In this document: positions 42,664-52,214 of the stretch, piece after piece | Numbering within the stretch: position 1 is the first letter of the stretch | Layout: every line of letters begins with the position of its first letter | NCBI GenBank assembly: GCA_017999985.1 | Contig: JAGNKU010000001.1 | Coordinates: 673,276-737,275, forward strand | Length of the DNA stretch: 64,000 nucleotides | Reading direction: 5' to 3' | Source: Phycisphaerae bacterium | GTDB lineage: Bacteria; Planctomycetota; Phycisphaerae; UBA1845; Fen-1342 | The notes under the pieces: model-generated | What the model was told of the DNA's origin: nothing | What the model saw: the letters and a program-made list of their open reading frames with translations, nothing else | Database searches by the model: none | Made by a program: the position numbers and the translations under genes

Positions 42664-44595
42664 GTGAAACCCCCCATCCTGATCGGCATCGCGCTCGGGC
42701 TCGTGATCCTGGCGGCCAGCATCTTCGCCCCCGCGCTGCGCAGCAGCGCGAGCAAGCAGGCGGTGCTGGCGCAGGATCAGGCCACGCTGGCGCTGCGCCA
42801 GTTGGCCCGCTACAACCTGGCTCTGCCGCGCCTCAACACGCTGGCGGCCCCGGAGGCGATGAAGCAGGCGGACACGGCGGCGCTGGAGAGCGCGGTGGCG
42901 GCGGCCAAGGAGTCGCTGGAGCGGACGGCGCGCGACTACACCCAGGGGGCGCGCAGGGCCCAAGAGACCGCCGCGCTCAACGGTCTGCCCACGCCGGAGC
43001 TGCCGAAGTTCAGCCCGGATGCGGCGGGCGTGCAACGGGCGATCGCCGACTTCGCCCGGGCGGTGCAGGAGAATGACGCCCTGCTGGCCAAGGCGGCGCA
43101 GGACGCGGCGGCGGCCATGACCACCGATGCCAGCGCGCTGAGCGTGGCACAGACGGCGGGGATGATTGACTACGTGCGGGCGGCGAATCTGAGCAGCGCG
43201 GCCGAGGCGCTGCGGGCCAAGCAGGCCGCGGCGCTCGCGCGGCTGCTGGAGGTGGGGGTGCAGTGGAAGGTCACGCAGGGCGCGCTCGATGAGTACCGCG
43301 GGCTGGACACGGCCCAGAGCCTGCAGCAACTGGGCGCCGACCAGGAGGAGCTCGGCGGCCTGCGGCGCGCGGCGGACGAGGCGGTGACCGCGCTCACCGC
43401 GCAGGTCACGGAGCGTCGGGCGGCCCTGACGCAGGTGGAGCAGAACCTGCGCGACACGCAGCGGGCGCTGCAGACGTTGGAAGAGCAGGGCTTTCGCGCC
43501 GGGCACGACGACGACCCGCAGGGTTTTCCCGGCTATCGCACGCAATACCTCGGGCTCCATGCACAGTTACGTGAGCTGCAGCAGCGCGAGCAGGAGCTGC
43601 GCAAGGGCGTGCTGCGCGGGGCCGAGCTGGACGGCGACGACTGGGCGGGCAGCCCGCTGAGCGGTGGCGAGGCCCTCGTGGGCCTGGAGGAGCTGGAGCG
43701 CCGCCTGGCGACGGCGCAGGAACGCGCGCGCCGCCTGGAAAACGCGGACGCGTCGCTCGACGCCCAGGCCGGCTACCTGACCGAGGTCGGCCAGCGGGCA
43801 CAAGCCGAGGCCGCCCGGTTTCAGGCACGCCTGACGGAACTGGAAGCCGCGCAGCAGGCACTCACCGAGGAGATCCCCAAGCTGGCAGCCGCCGCGTTCA
43901 ACAAGGAAGAGGAGGCGTTGCAGGCGGCGCGGCGGGCCAGCGACGCGTTCGCCAAGTCGCAGCGCGCCGCGGATACCTGGCTTAACGCGGCGCGGACGCT
44001 CCAGCGCGAGCGCGACCCGAATCGCAAGAATGAACGGCTCGCGCTGGTGTTGCGCGACGTGTATCTCGAGCACGTGGGGCGCAGCGCCGAGGCCGCGGCG
44101 CGCCTGCTGGCGGGCCGCATCTACGCCCAGCGCGCCAGCGCCACCCAGAGCCTGATCGAGGACATGCGCCGCTTCACCGAGCTCTTCACGACCCAGCGCT
44201 TCACCTTCGACCCGAGCGAGTTCCAGGCTCAGCTTGACGCCGCACGCACCACGGGTATCGAAACGGTGGACAAGGCCGCGGAGCTGTACAACGCCGTCGC
44301 GGAAAAGCTCAGTTCGCAACCGACCGCGTGGGTCCCGCTTGGGGCGCTCGCGGCCACCTACCATCTGCGGGCACAGCTCGGCCCGGACGAGGCAGCCACG
44401 TACCTCGCGCGGGCGGGCGAGGCCGCCCAGAAGGCCGTCGAGAAGCGCGAGCGGTTTCCCTACGCGGCGACCCTTGTGCGCTTTCGCGACCACCTGGCCG
44501 CCGCCGGCGTCGTGGGCATCACGCCCACCGCGCCTACCGCACCTGACGAGCCGACCGAACCCACCGAGCCCGAGAGCGACTTCTTCGAGGAGTAG
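42664..44595 (+). CDS. Membrane-anchored coiled-coil protein, unknown function
   Basis: A 643-residue protein starting at GTG 42664 (GGAG eight bases upstream). One N-terminal membrane segment (PILIGIALGLVILAASIFA) is followed by an almost wholly helical Ala/Glu/Arg-rich body, with strong heptads at 280-340 and 395-480 (QVTERRAALTQVEQNLRDTQRALQTLEEQ) and a helical tail that ends in an acidic TPDEPTEPTEPESDFFEE region. No enzyme motif is seen. It likely forms a long extracytoplasmic rod, but orientation is not certain. It is followed by a convergent secreted gene, 21 bases away. Confidence 0.7.
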   Translation: MKPPILIGIALGLVILAASIFAPALRSSASKQAVLAQDQATLALRQLARYNLALPRLNTLAAPEAMKQADTAALESAVAAAKESLERTARDYTQGARRAQETAALNGLPTPELPKFSPDAAGVQRAIADFARAVQENDALLAKAAQDAAAAMTTDASALSVAQTAGMIDYVRAANLSSAAEALRAKQAAALARLLEVGVQWKVTQGALDEYRGLDTAQSLQQLGADQEELGGLRRAADEAVTALTAQVTERRAALTQVEQNLRDTQRALQTLEEQGFRAGHDDDPQGFPGYRTQYLGLHAQLRELQQREQELRKGVLRGAELDGDDWAGSPLSGGEALVGLEELERRLATAQERARRLENADASLDAQAGYLTEVGQRAQAEAARFQARLTELEAAQQALTEEIPKLAAAAFNKEEEALQAARRASDAFAKSQRAADTWLNAARTLQRERDPNRKNERLALVLRDVYLEHVGRSAEAAARLLAGRIYAQRASATQSLIEDMRRFTELFTTQRFTFDPSEFQAQLDAARTTGIETVDKAAELYNAVAEKLSSQPTAWVPLGALAATYHLRAQLGPDEAATYLARAGEAAQKAVEKRERFPYAATLVRFRDHLAAAGVVGITPTAPTAPDEPTEPTEPESDFFEE

Positions 44596-44616
44596 GACGA
44601 ACAGGCCCGCCGGCGA

Positions 44617-46545
44617 CTACTTGCTCACCCACAGTGGTATCACCGACAGGCGGCTGGCGCGCTTGAGGTCCATCAGGGCCGCCAGCGCGCGCGCGTTCAG
44701 GGCGCGCGCCAGTTGCGGGTCAGTGGCGCCGGGGGCCGCGAGCGAAATCGAATAGAGCGTCAAGTCTGCTTTTTCCAGCATGCGCCCCGTGCGGCTCAAC
44801 GCCGGGGGTAGCGCGCTCGCCAGGAGCGGCGCTTCGCCGGCGGCCAGCGCGGCGCGATACCACACGCGCAGCGTCTCGTCCAGCGACCAGGTCCCCGGCG
44901 TCAGCACGCTGGCGGACGGCACGTACACGATCCAGCTTGGATCGCCGCCCGTGCCGCCGGTGCGCGGCAGGAGCGAGTCCTTCTCGAAGTCGAGCCAGCG
45001 GGCGTCCGGGGGGCCGTCCAGCGCGATCATCACGCGCGCGTCCGTGACGTTGGCGGGCGGCCCCAGGCTCAACGCCGCCGCGACCACGTCGGACACGTGG
45101 CCCTTTTCGGGAATGACCTGTGCAATGTACCGGTCGGTGTAGGTCTGGCCCCCGATGCGGGTCACGTACTTCTCACGATACACCGCGACGCCACAGGCCG
45201 GCGCAGCGCCGGCGCCGCCGGCGGAGCGCAGTTCCAGGATTTCGACAAACAGATAGACCCACGGTTCGTCGTTGCCCAGATCCTGCAGGAGCTGGCCGAG
45301 TGAACGCGGGGTCACCGCGGCGCCGGCGTCCAGTTCCGCGGCCTTGGCCTGCTGAATCGCCTGGAAGACCCGATCCGCGGCTGCATCGCCTCCGCCGGCG
45401 GCCCCTGCGAGCGCCGCGCGCACTGCCTGCTCCTGCTGCGCCCGCGCGGCCCGCCGCGTCGCCAGGAAATCGCGCGCCAGCGGCAACCCGCGCGCTTCCG
45501 CCAGACGCCCGGCCACCAGTCGCACCAGCCAGCCCGCGCCTTCCGCGTCCACGGCCCGCAGCGCGCCGCTGTTCACCACGCGAAACCGGCCCCACGGTGC
45601 GCGCGCCGCGTCCAGGGTCGCAGCGGATGCCGAAGTTCCGTTCTCCGGGCAGGCGGCCAGCAGATGGGCGAGCGCCGCCCAGCTCCACAGGTCGCGCGCA
45701 TCGAGCGCCGCGGCCACGGCGGACCAGGCGGCCGCGTCGTCGCGATATTGCAGCGCGGTCCCGCGCCGGGCGCTGTTCGCGTCGAGGCCGAGCGCGCGAT
45801 CCACCAGGGCCAGACTCACCTGGAAGGCGGCAGTCACCGCTTCATCCTGGCCTGCTTCGCTGAAGTCCGCCGCCTCGCCGGTCGACCACGTCCCATACGC
45901 GTCGGTCAGACGCTGCCGCAGGTTGCGCAGGTCCCAGAACGGCGGCGACTGCGGGGCGCCGGCGACGCGCTCCAGCACCGCGCGCGGAACGTCCCACGCC
46001 GGGGTCTCGCGCTGCGGAAACATCAGCGCCGGGTCGCAGCCGCGCGCCAGCAGCGTGAAACGCTGGAACGGCGTGAGCGCGGCATACTCCGCCGGGTCGC
46101 TGGCCTGCGCCAGACGGTCCCGGAGCGCGGCCGCGTCCGTCAGTTCATGCGCGGCCGTCGGGCCCGCCGGCTCCGGCAGAGTGGCCCAGGCCGACCAGTC
46201 GGCGGCGCAGTCGGCCAGCAGGGCGCCGAGTTGCTGGCCGCGCTGCCGCGCTGCCTCCGCGAGAGCCCGCGCAGCGTCGGCGGGCAGCTCCGGCGCAGCA
46301 AGTTGCCGGCCGAGCCAGGCAAGCTGATCACAGGGGGATGAGAGCAGGCGACTCAGTGCGAGCAGGTTCGCCGGATCGTAAGCAGCCCGCGCGTCCTGCT
46401 GCGCCAGTTCCTGCAGCAGGGCATCGAGGGCCGCGACCTCGGCCGGCTCCGCCGGCGCGCGCGGCGCCGGCTGGGCCGTGGCGGGCGGCAGCCACAGCAC
46501 ACCCGCGACAAGCAAGCTGGGCAGTAGCAACGGGCGCATCATCAC
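44617..46545 (-). CDS. Large secreted protein, unknown function
   Basis: A 642-residue protein with a signal peptide (LLLPSLLVAGVLWLPPATA) that begins GTG-ATG-ATG; any of these may start it. Residues 28-420 are Ala-rich and helical, and residues 420-600 hold beta-strands (PWVYLFVEILELRSAGGAG, KYVTRIGGQTYTDRYIAQVIP) that could be a Ca/carbohydrate-like sandwich. No family is recognised and no catalytic motif found. It comes 24 bases after the small lipoprotein gene on the same strand, so the two may be co-expressed. Confidence 0.65.
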   Translation of the reverse strand: MMMRPLLLPSLLVAGVLWLPPATAQPAPRAPAEPAEVAALDALLQELAQQDARAAYDPANLLALSRLLSSPCDQLAWLGRQLAAPELPADAARALAEAARQRGQQLGALLADCAADWSAWATLPEPAGPTAAHELTDAAALRDRLAQASDPAEYAALTPFQRFTLLARGCDPALMFPQRETPAWDVPRAVLERVAGAPQSPPFWDLRNLRQRLTDAYGTWSTGEAADFSEAGQDEAVTAAFQVSLALVDRALGLDANSARRGTALQYRDDAAAWSAVAAALDARDLWSWAALAHLLAACPENGTSASAATLDAARAPWGRFRVVNSGALRAVDAEGAGWLVRLVAGRLAEARGLPLARDFLATRRAARAQQEQAVRAALAGAAGGGDAAADRVFQAIQQAKAAELDAGAAVTPRSLGQLLQDLGNDEPWVYLFVEILELRSAGGAGAAPACGVAVYREKYVTRIGGQTYTDRYIAQVIPEKGHVSDVVAAALSLGPPANVTDARVMIALDGPPDARWLDFEKDSLLPRTGGTGGDPSWIVYVPSASVLTPGTWSLDETLRVWYRAALAAGEAPLLASALPPALSRTGRMLEKADLTLYSISLAAPGATDPQLARALNARALAALMDLKRASRLSVIPLWVSK

Positions 46546-46569
46546 TCAATGAGCGCGGCCGGCAACGGC

Positions 46570-46854
46570 CTAGCGCCGGGGTGGCGCGACGCGCGGCTGA
46601 TCCACAACCCGCGTCCGATTGGGGTCGTGAGGACGCCGCTCACCGGACATCTCCTGCCGATCGCGCTCGAGCGTGTCCGTGGCGCGCTCGGCATCGGATT
46701 TGGCCATCACGTCAGCGGGCTGCTCACTGCCGGCGGACTGGGCCGCGGGGGGGCTCTCCGACTTGGGTGTCGTCTGGCATCCGAGCGTGGCGCCGAAGAC
46801 CAGCAGGCAGCCGACCAGGGCAAGCGCCACCGTGCGACGGTGCATGTGAGTCAT
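46570..46854 (-). CDS. Small lipoprotein, 94 residues
   Basis: ATG 46854 with AAGG seven bases upstream, preferred over the longer open frame. Lipobox FGATLGC is followed by a Ser/Ala/Pro linker and a strongly charged tail (KSDAERATDTLERDRQEM, then ERRPHDPNRTRVVDQP). No known domain. It precedes the 642-residue secreted protein by 24 bases and lies just past the terminator of the giant gene. Confidence 0.6.
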   Translation of the reverse strand: MTHMHRRTVALALVGCLLVFGATLGCQTTPKSESPPAAQSAGSEQPADVMAKSDAERATDTLERDRQEMSGERRPHDPNRTRVVDQPRVAPPRR

Positions 46855-46925
46855 GGCTGACCCTTCCTCTTGCGATCGCGTGGATTCACCACGGAGAATT
46901 GTACGCGGTGGCCGGCAGAACAACA

Positions 46926-46962
46926 GCCCGCGGACCGGCCGCGGGTCGGCCGGTCCGCGGGC
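46926..46962 (-). terminator. Strong hairpin after the giant repeat-protein gene
   Basis: Perfect 15-base arms (46926-46940 and 46948-46962) around a seven-base loop, lying 32 bases past the stop of the gene at 46994-51901. Read on the minus strand it is followed by CTGTTGTTCTG, a weak T-rich tail. Probable factor-independent terminator. Confidence 0.7.
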
Positions 46963-46993
46963 GCTCACAAGCCGGGGGGCGCGCTGCGGGGCG

Positions 46994-49900
46994 CTAGTTT
47001 CTGCGCCGCCGCGTGCGTCCGGCGAGTTGCAGCCCGGTCAGGCCAATCAGGCCGCCGACCAGGCCTTCGACCACGCCGAACGCGCACACGCTGGACACGA
47101 CCGTCCCCGGGCCGGGGTTGGTGCAGTGCGCGTCCGGGGGCTGGGTCGCGGGGTCTTGCTCGTTGGGGACGCCGTCGTTGTCGAGGTCGGCGTCGCACGA
47201 GTCGCCCAGCCCGTCGCCGTCGTAATCGAGTTGGTCCACGTTGTTGAACGTCGGGCAGTTGTCGGTCGGGATCAGTTGCTGCGTGGCCTCGTCGAACGAG
47301 TCGAGGACGCCGTCGCCGGACTGCGCCCCATCCGCCGAGCGGATGATGCGGTAGGTGCCGAAGAGGGCCGCGCCCTCGTTGGAGCTGCCGCAGCGGCTGT
47401 CGTAGGGGCCGGCGGTGCCGCGCCCGACGCCGCCAACATCGAAGCCGTCCGTGAGCGTGCCGTCGTTGCTGAAGTCGATGCCGAAGGCCTGCTCGACGGT
47501 GGCTTCATTCCAGCGGGTGAAGTCGGGGAAGCCGTCGCCGTTGGCGTCCGGCGCCTCCATGAACCCGTCGCCGTCCTGATCGAAGTTGAGCAGGAGGCGC
47601 TGGAAGTCGTCGATCGTCTCGGGGAACGTCGCCAGGGCGGTGGCGGGGAACGTGGCGCGGATCGCGGCCAGATCGGTGTCGTCGAACACGCCATCCGCGT
47701 CCTGGTCGTAGCCCCAGCGCGCGGGGTTGATCTGTGGCGCCGGATCGCTGGCGTCGTTTGTGCCGTCGTCATCGGTGTCGGCCCGGGTCGGATCGGTGCG
47801 GATGCCCTGCACGGGCTTGGTCACCTTGAGGCCGCCGCGAGCCGCGAGCGCGCCCAGACCAATGCCGGGGACGCTGCCGTCGGCCGCCGCGGCGCGGGTG
47901 TACGCGTTCACCTCGTTCCAGTCGTTGATATCGTCACCATCGGTGTCCGCCTGGCGCGGGTCGGTGAACACGCGCGTCACGGTGGCATTGACGAAGCGGC
48001 CGGACGTGGAGCCCGCCGCGTAGCGCGTGACCAGGAACCCCGCCAGCTCTTCCTGGTCGCTCAGGCCGTCGCCGTCGGTGTCCCAGTTGCGCGGGTCGGT
48101 CTCGCCGGCATCGAGCACGCCGTTATGGTTGGCATCCTCGTCGCCGTCGATGAGGCCGTCGGCGTCGCTGTCGCGCTCGGCCGGGTTGGTCCCGGTCTGG
48201 CGTTCCAGCGCGTCGCCCAGGCCGTCCGCGTCGGTGTCCTCGTCGTTGTCGAACGTGCGCGTGGCCAGCGGGTCGACCGCCGAGCCCTGCTCGTCGACCG
48301 GCGCGTCCGCGCGGAAGATGCGCGCCGGCGGGATGCGGAAGCCGGCCTCCTCTTCCGCGCGCGTCAGGCCGTCGTTGTCCGCGTCGGCGTTGGGATCGGA
48401 CGTGTTGTTCAACGTCGCGACGACGTTGTTCGTCTCGTCCAGCTCCGCGACGATCTTGCCGTCGTCGATGCGCGCCTTCAGGTAGAACGTCGCCGGCACG
48501 GCCGTGGCCGCAGGGATGTTGAGCGTGAACGTCTTGGTGATGGCCGCGGCGGCGAGCTTGTCGGCCGCGGCGCTGATGGTGAACGTGGCCAGGCGGATGT
48601 CGGCGGCCAGCGTGGCTTCGTCCACACTCGCATTGGTCGAGACGTAGAACTCGATGGTGAAGTTCTCACTGACCGAGTTGTTGGCCACAGTGTAGTTGAT
48701 GGTCGCGTCGAAATCGCGGCCCAGGCCGGTGCCCGGGAACAGCAGGCGCGTCAGCGCCAGATCGACGTCGTAGGTCGTCTGGCCGAGCCCCTGGTTGTTG
48801 CCGGCCGGCTCGACCACGACGTCGGTGGAGTCGAGCACGGCCACGACGCGGACGGTCGCACCCGCGGCGATGTTCCGCGCCAGGAACTGCGTCGGCAGCG
48901 GGACCACCACCGCGTGCGGGCCGGGCGTCACGTTGGTGCCGGCCACGGTGAAATCGCGGAGCACGTCGTCGATGTTGCCGTCGTTGTTCGTGTCGCGACC
49001 CAGGCGGAGCGCGAACGCGCCGACGCTGGCCGGGCTGGTAATCGCGTACGACACACGCGCGCTGGAATTGGCGCCGCGGATGTCCGGCGCCACGGCCGTG
49101 AACACCAGATCGACACTCAACGCCGCGCTGGTGAGATTGTCGGCCTCGCTGGTCTCGGCAACGGCGCCGCCGCTGTCGAGCTGCGCCACGATCAGGTCGC
49201 CGTCGCGGACGTTGCCGTCCAGCGGCGGGCGGATGTTGCCAAGCGCCACGGTGTGCGAGCCCGGTGCCCGCAGCGTGGCGTCGGTGACGTTGATCGTGCC
49301 GAAGACGGTATCAATGGGCGGCACGGGGCCGGCCGTGCGCTTCAGACCGAACGTGATCTGGAATGACGGCACCGTCGCGGCGCCCTCGATCGTGTACGTG
49401 ACCGACGCGTTGGTCTGTGCGGCCCCGATGACGATCGAAACCGCGCCGGGCACGACCGCGATGTTCGTGCCCGGGGTGATGTTGAACGGAGTCGAGATGT
49501 CCCCCGTCAGGCCGACCGCGTTGGCGACCAGCCGGTAGCCCGCGCCGACGGCGGCGATCTGCAGGTCGTTGAACGTCGCGACACCGGCCGCCGCGTTCCG
49601 TACCGTGGTGCCCGCGAGCGGCACCGGCGCCGAGATGGCGTCGACCGCCGCCATCGTGATGGCGTTCACCGCGGTCGTCACCAGGTTGTCATCCGCGTCA
49701 AAGACGCCGACGGTCGCCACGATGTTGGTGCCCACGTCCGTGTTCGTCGGCTGCTGCTGGAACAGGAGCTTGGCCGGCGTCCCCGGGCTGATCGTGAACG
49801 CGTTGGAAGTCGCGGCCGTCAGCGCGCCGGACGTGGCCTGCAGCGTGTAGGCCACGCCGACCTTGTTGATGCTGAGCGCGGGGAACGTGGCGACCCCGGC

Positions 49901-51901
49901 CACGGCCGCGACCGGACCGCCGCCGGTCAACGTCCCGCCGCCGGGATTATTCAGGATCGTCAGCGTGATAGCGTCCACGTCCGCCGTGCGGAGATTGCCC
50001 CGGCCGTCGACGATCTCGACCGAAACCGGAGGTGCGATGGCCGCCCCGGCCGCGGCATTGGTCGGCTGCTGGCTGAAGCGCAGGGCCGCCGCCGCCCCGA
50101 CGGTGATGTTGAACGGGTCCGAAGGCGGCGAGTCGGTCAGGCCGACCGCGCTGGCGACCAGCGTGTAGCCCGCGCCGACCCGATCAATGTTCAGGTTGTT
50201 GAACGTGGCAATGCCGTTCACCGCGCTCTGGGTCACCGTGCCGGACAGCGTCCCGCCGCCCGGGTTGGTGCCGATCGCGATCGTAACCGCATTGCTCGCG
50301 GTGGTAACCAGGTTGTCCGCCGCGTCGAGGACCTGCACGGTGAAGCCCGGGATCACGCCGTCCGCCGTGGCGTTGCCGGGCTGCGTGCCGAATACGAGCT
50401 TGGTCGCCGCCCCCGCCGTGACGTTGAACGCCACCGACGTGTCGCCCGCGAGCCCCGCCGCGGTGACGTCCAGCGTGTAGCCGATGCCGGCCGTGTCGAT
50501 CGCCAGATCGTTGAAGGTGGCCACCCCGGCAATCGCGGCCTGCGTCAGCGTCCCGGACAGCGCCCCGCCGCTCGGATTGGTGCCGATGGCGATCGTCACG
50601 TTGTCGGTCGCCGTCGTGACGCGGTTGTCGTTCGCATCGCGAATCTCGACCGTCACCGCCGGCGTGATCGTCGCATTCGCCGCGACGTTTGTCGGCGGCT
50701 GCAGGAACGCGAGCTGGGTGGCGGTGCCCGGCGTGATGTTGAACGTGCCGGACACGGCATCCGTCAGGCCCGCCGCCGTCGCCCGCAACGTGTAGCCGGT
50801 GCCGACCTTGTCGATGTTCAGCGCGTTGAACGTGGCCAGGCCAGCCACCGCCGCCGTCGGCCCGCCGCCGGTCAGCGTGCCGCCGCCGGGGTTGTTGTCG
50901 ATCGTCAGCGTGATGGCATCGACGTCAGCCGTGCGATTGCCGAAGGCGTCCACAATTTCGACGGTTACGGCGGGCGCGATGAACGCGTCTGCCGCGGCAC
51001 TCGTCGGCGCCTGCACGAAGCGCAGTGCGGCCTTCGCACCGGGCGTGACGTTGAATGTCGCCGACACGGCCGGCGTCAGCGCGCCGGAGACGGCCAGCAG
51101 GTCGTAGTTCGCGCCGACCTGGTTGATGCTCAGGTTGTCGAAGGTGGCGATACCTGCCACCGCGGCCTTCACGGTGGTGCCGGCCAGCGCCCCGCCGCCG
51201 GGGTTGGTGTTGATCGCCAGCGCGACCAGGTTGGTCGCCGTCGTCACGACGTTGCCGCACTGGTCCTGGACCTCGACGGTCATATGCGGTGCCGCCGGAT
51301 TAATCGTCGCGTTGACCTCCGTGTCCGTCGGCTGATCGGCAAACGCGAGCTGCGCCGGCACACCCGGTGTCACGGTGACGGTCACCAGGTCGAGGCCGGC
51401 CGGGCTCGCGTTGGTCTCGATCGTAATGTGCGAAGTCAGGCTCGCGTCGGCGCCCGCGCAATTCGCCGGCCGCAACTGGATGTCGGAAAACGTGATCGTG
51501 GAGGCCACCGTATGGGCCCCGGTGACGACGAACACGATTGTCTGCCCGTCCGCGGATGCCACCGTATCGTCGACCAGCGCGACCGCGTTGGGCGACGGCG
51601 GCGTGATGACCGCGGTGCATTCGTTGCCGGCGCCGATCGCGAATTCGAAGCCCGCCGGCACGCGCAGGGTGATGGTGCTCGCGTCGGGCCAGTCCGCGGC
51701 GGCGGCCTCGGTGATCGCGGGCAACGGCGCGCCGACGGTCGTGAAGGCGGCGCCCGCCGTGTCCGCGTCGATCGCCACCGCGCCGAGCTGGGCGATCGAA
51801 TCCGCGTAGCTCGGCGCGCCGCTCGTCAACAGGAGCCCCAGAATCGCCATTCCGGCCATCCGCCGGACCATTAGGTGAAGTACGCTCGTCTTGCTCAACA
51901 T
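46994..51901 (-). CDS. Giant exported surface protein with Ig-like, CARDB-like and TSP3-type repeats
   Basis: A 1635-residue protein with signal peptide (GMAILGLLLTSGAPSYA). Residues 35-175 form a first beta domain. Residues 178-805 are six copies of a 105-residue Ig-like unit, each opening with (T/S)PG..A.L.F.QQPTN and having a GIATFNNL strand. Residues 805-1180 look like three CARDB-type beta modules, ending with DETNNVVATLN. From 1190 to 1600 there are Asp-rich Ca loops (DPNADADNDGLTRAEEE, TDGDGLSDQEEL, DNCPTFNNVDQLDYDGDG). The C-terminus is VCAFGVVEGLVGGLIGLTGLQL then GRTRRRRN, a hydrophobic segment with a basic end, like a sorting anchor. Probably a surface adhesin or layer protein. Last gene of its locus. 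Confidence 0.85.
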   Translation of the reverse strand: MLSKTSVLHLMVRRMAGMAILGLLLTSGAPSYADSIAQLGAVAIDADTAGAAFTTVGAPLPAITEAAAADWPDASTITLRVPAGFEFAIGAGNECTAVITPPSPNAVALVDDTVASADGQTIVFVVTGAHTVASTITFSDIQLRPANCAGADASLTSHITIETNASPAGLDLVTVTVTPGVPAQLAFADQPTDTEVNATINPAAPHMTVEVQDQCGNVVTTATNLVALAINTNPGGGALAGTTVKAAVAGIATFDNLSINQVGANYDLLAVSGALTPAVSATFNVTPGAKAALRFVQAPTSAAADAFIAPAVTVEIVDAFGNRTADVDAITLTIDNNPGGGTLTGGGPTAAVAGLATFNALNIDKVGTGYTLRATAAGLTDAVSGTFNITPGTATQLAFLQPPTNVAANATITPAVTVEIRDANDNRVTTATDNVTIAIGTNPSGGALSGTLTQAAIAGVATFNDLAIDTAGIGYTLDVTAAGLAGDTSVAFNVTAGAATKLVFGTQPGNATADGVIPGFTVQVLDAADNLVTTASNAVTIAIGTNPGGGTLSGTVTQSAVNGIATFNNLNIDRVGAGYTLVASAVGLTDSPPSDPFNITVGAAAALRFSQQPTNAAAGAAIAPPVSVEIVDGRGNLRTADVDAITLTILNNPGGGTLTGGGPVAAVAGVATFPALSINKVGVAYTLQATSGALTAATSNAFTISPGTPAKLLFQQQPTNTDVGTNIVATVGVFDADDNLVTTAVNAITMAAVDAISAPVPLAGTTVRNAAAGVATFNDLQIAAVGAGYRLVANAVGLTGDISTPFNITPGTNIAVVPGAVSIVIGAAQTNASVTYTIEGAATVPSFQITFGLKRTAGPVPPIDTVFGTINVTDATLRAPGSHTVALGNIRPPLDGNVRDGDLIVAQLDSGGAVAETSEADNLTSAALSVDLVFTAVAPDIRGANSSARVSYAITSPASVGAFALRLGRDTNNDGNIDDVLRDFTVAGTNVTPGPHAVVVPLPTQFLARNIAAGATVRVVAVLDSTDVVVEPAGNNQGLGQTTYDVDLALTRLLFPGTGLGRDFDATINYTVANNSVSENFTIEFYVSTNASVDEATLAADIRLATFTISAAADKLAAAAITKTFTLNIPAATAVPATFYLKARIDDGKIVAELDETNNVVATLNNTSDPNADADNDGLTRAEEEAGFRIPPARIFRADAPVDEQGSAVDPLATRTFDNDEDTDADGLGDALERQTGTNPAERDSDADGLIDGDEDANHNGVLDAGETDPRNWDTDGDGLSDQEELAGFLVTRYAAGSTSGRFVNATVTRVFTDPRQADTDGDDINDWNEVNAYTRAAAADGSVPGIGLGALAARGGLKVTKPVQGIRTDPTRADTDDDGTNDASDPAPQINPARWGYDQDADGVFDDTDLAAIRATFPATALATFPETIDDFQRLLLNFDQDGDGFMEAPDANGDGFPDFTRWNEATVEQAFGIDFSNDGTLTDGFDVGGVGRGTAGPYDSRCGSSNEGAALFGTYRIIRSADGAQSGDGVLDSFDEATQQLIPTDNCPTFNNVDQLDYDGDGLGDSCDADLDNDGVPNEQDPATQPPDAHCTNPGPGTVVSSVCAFGVVEGLVGGLIGLTGLQLAGRTRRRRN
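49480..51370 (-). repeat. Six-copy 315-base Ig-like coding repeat
   Basis: Inside the giant gene the protein repeats six times with a 105-residue period, roughly 315 bases each. Similarity at DNA level is high enough to see phrases such as CGCCGCCGGGGTTGTT recur. The array is a likely site for copy number change by recombination. Confidence 0.7.
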
Positions 51902-52214
51902 GACTAATTCTCCCGTCCGAGCGGTCGGCCCGGAAACTGGCGCTTACGAGGGACGCAGACTCGCACCCGCGAGTGGCCAATCACCTTCGCCCTGCGACAC
52001 CGTGTCACCGGACACGCCTCCGTGTGCCGATTCAATCGTCGCCTGGCATCCCTGCGGCGTGCGGAAAGTGCTGGACTCCTGGCGGACGTCGGGTGGTGGC
52101 TCGGCCCACGGCCCCACCCAATCATTCGGCCATCCGTTCCTTATTCTATCCTTACGCCCCGGCGAACCGGGAGCGCTTTTTGCGCATCAGTGTATCGGAC
52201 CTGGGCGGCTTTGC
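51902..52214. other. Gene-free stretch between the FecR-like gene and the giant gene
   Basis: 313 bases with no supported gene. It has a stretch of moderate AT near 52126-52160 and a short inverted repeat (CCCGG..CCGGG) around 52156-52172. I could not place a convincing promoter, but the gap suggests the giant gene may have its own transcript start. Confidence 0.4.

Noticed and set aside
46853..49366. An 837-codon plus-strand open frame opposite the giant gene
   Set aside because: Made of Val/Gly/Arg from the complement of the Ca-repeat coding strand; no start signal or domain.
49480..51370. Regular repeats that could be taken for a CRISPR array
   Set aside because: The 315-base units are in one open frame and encode Ig-like domains.
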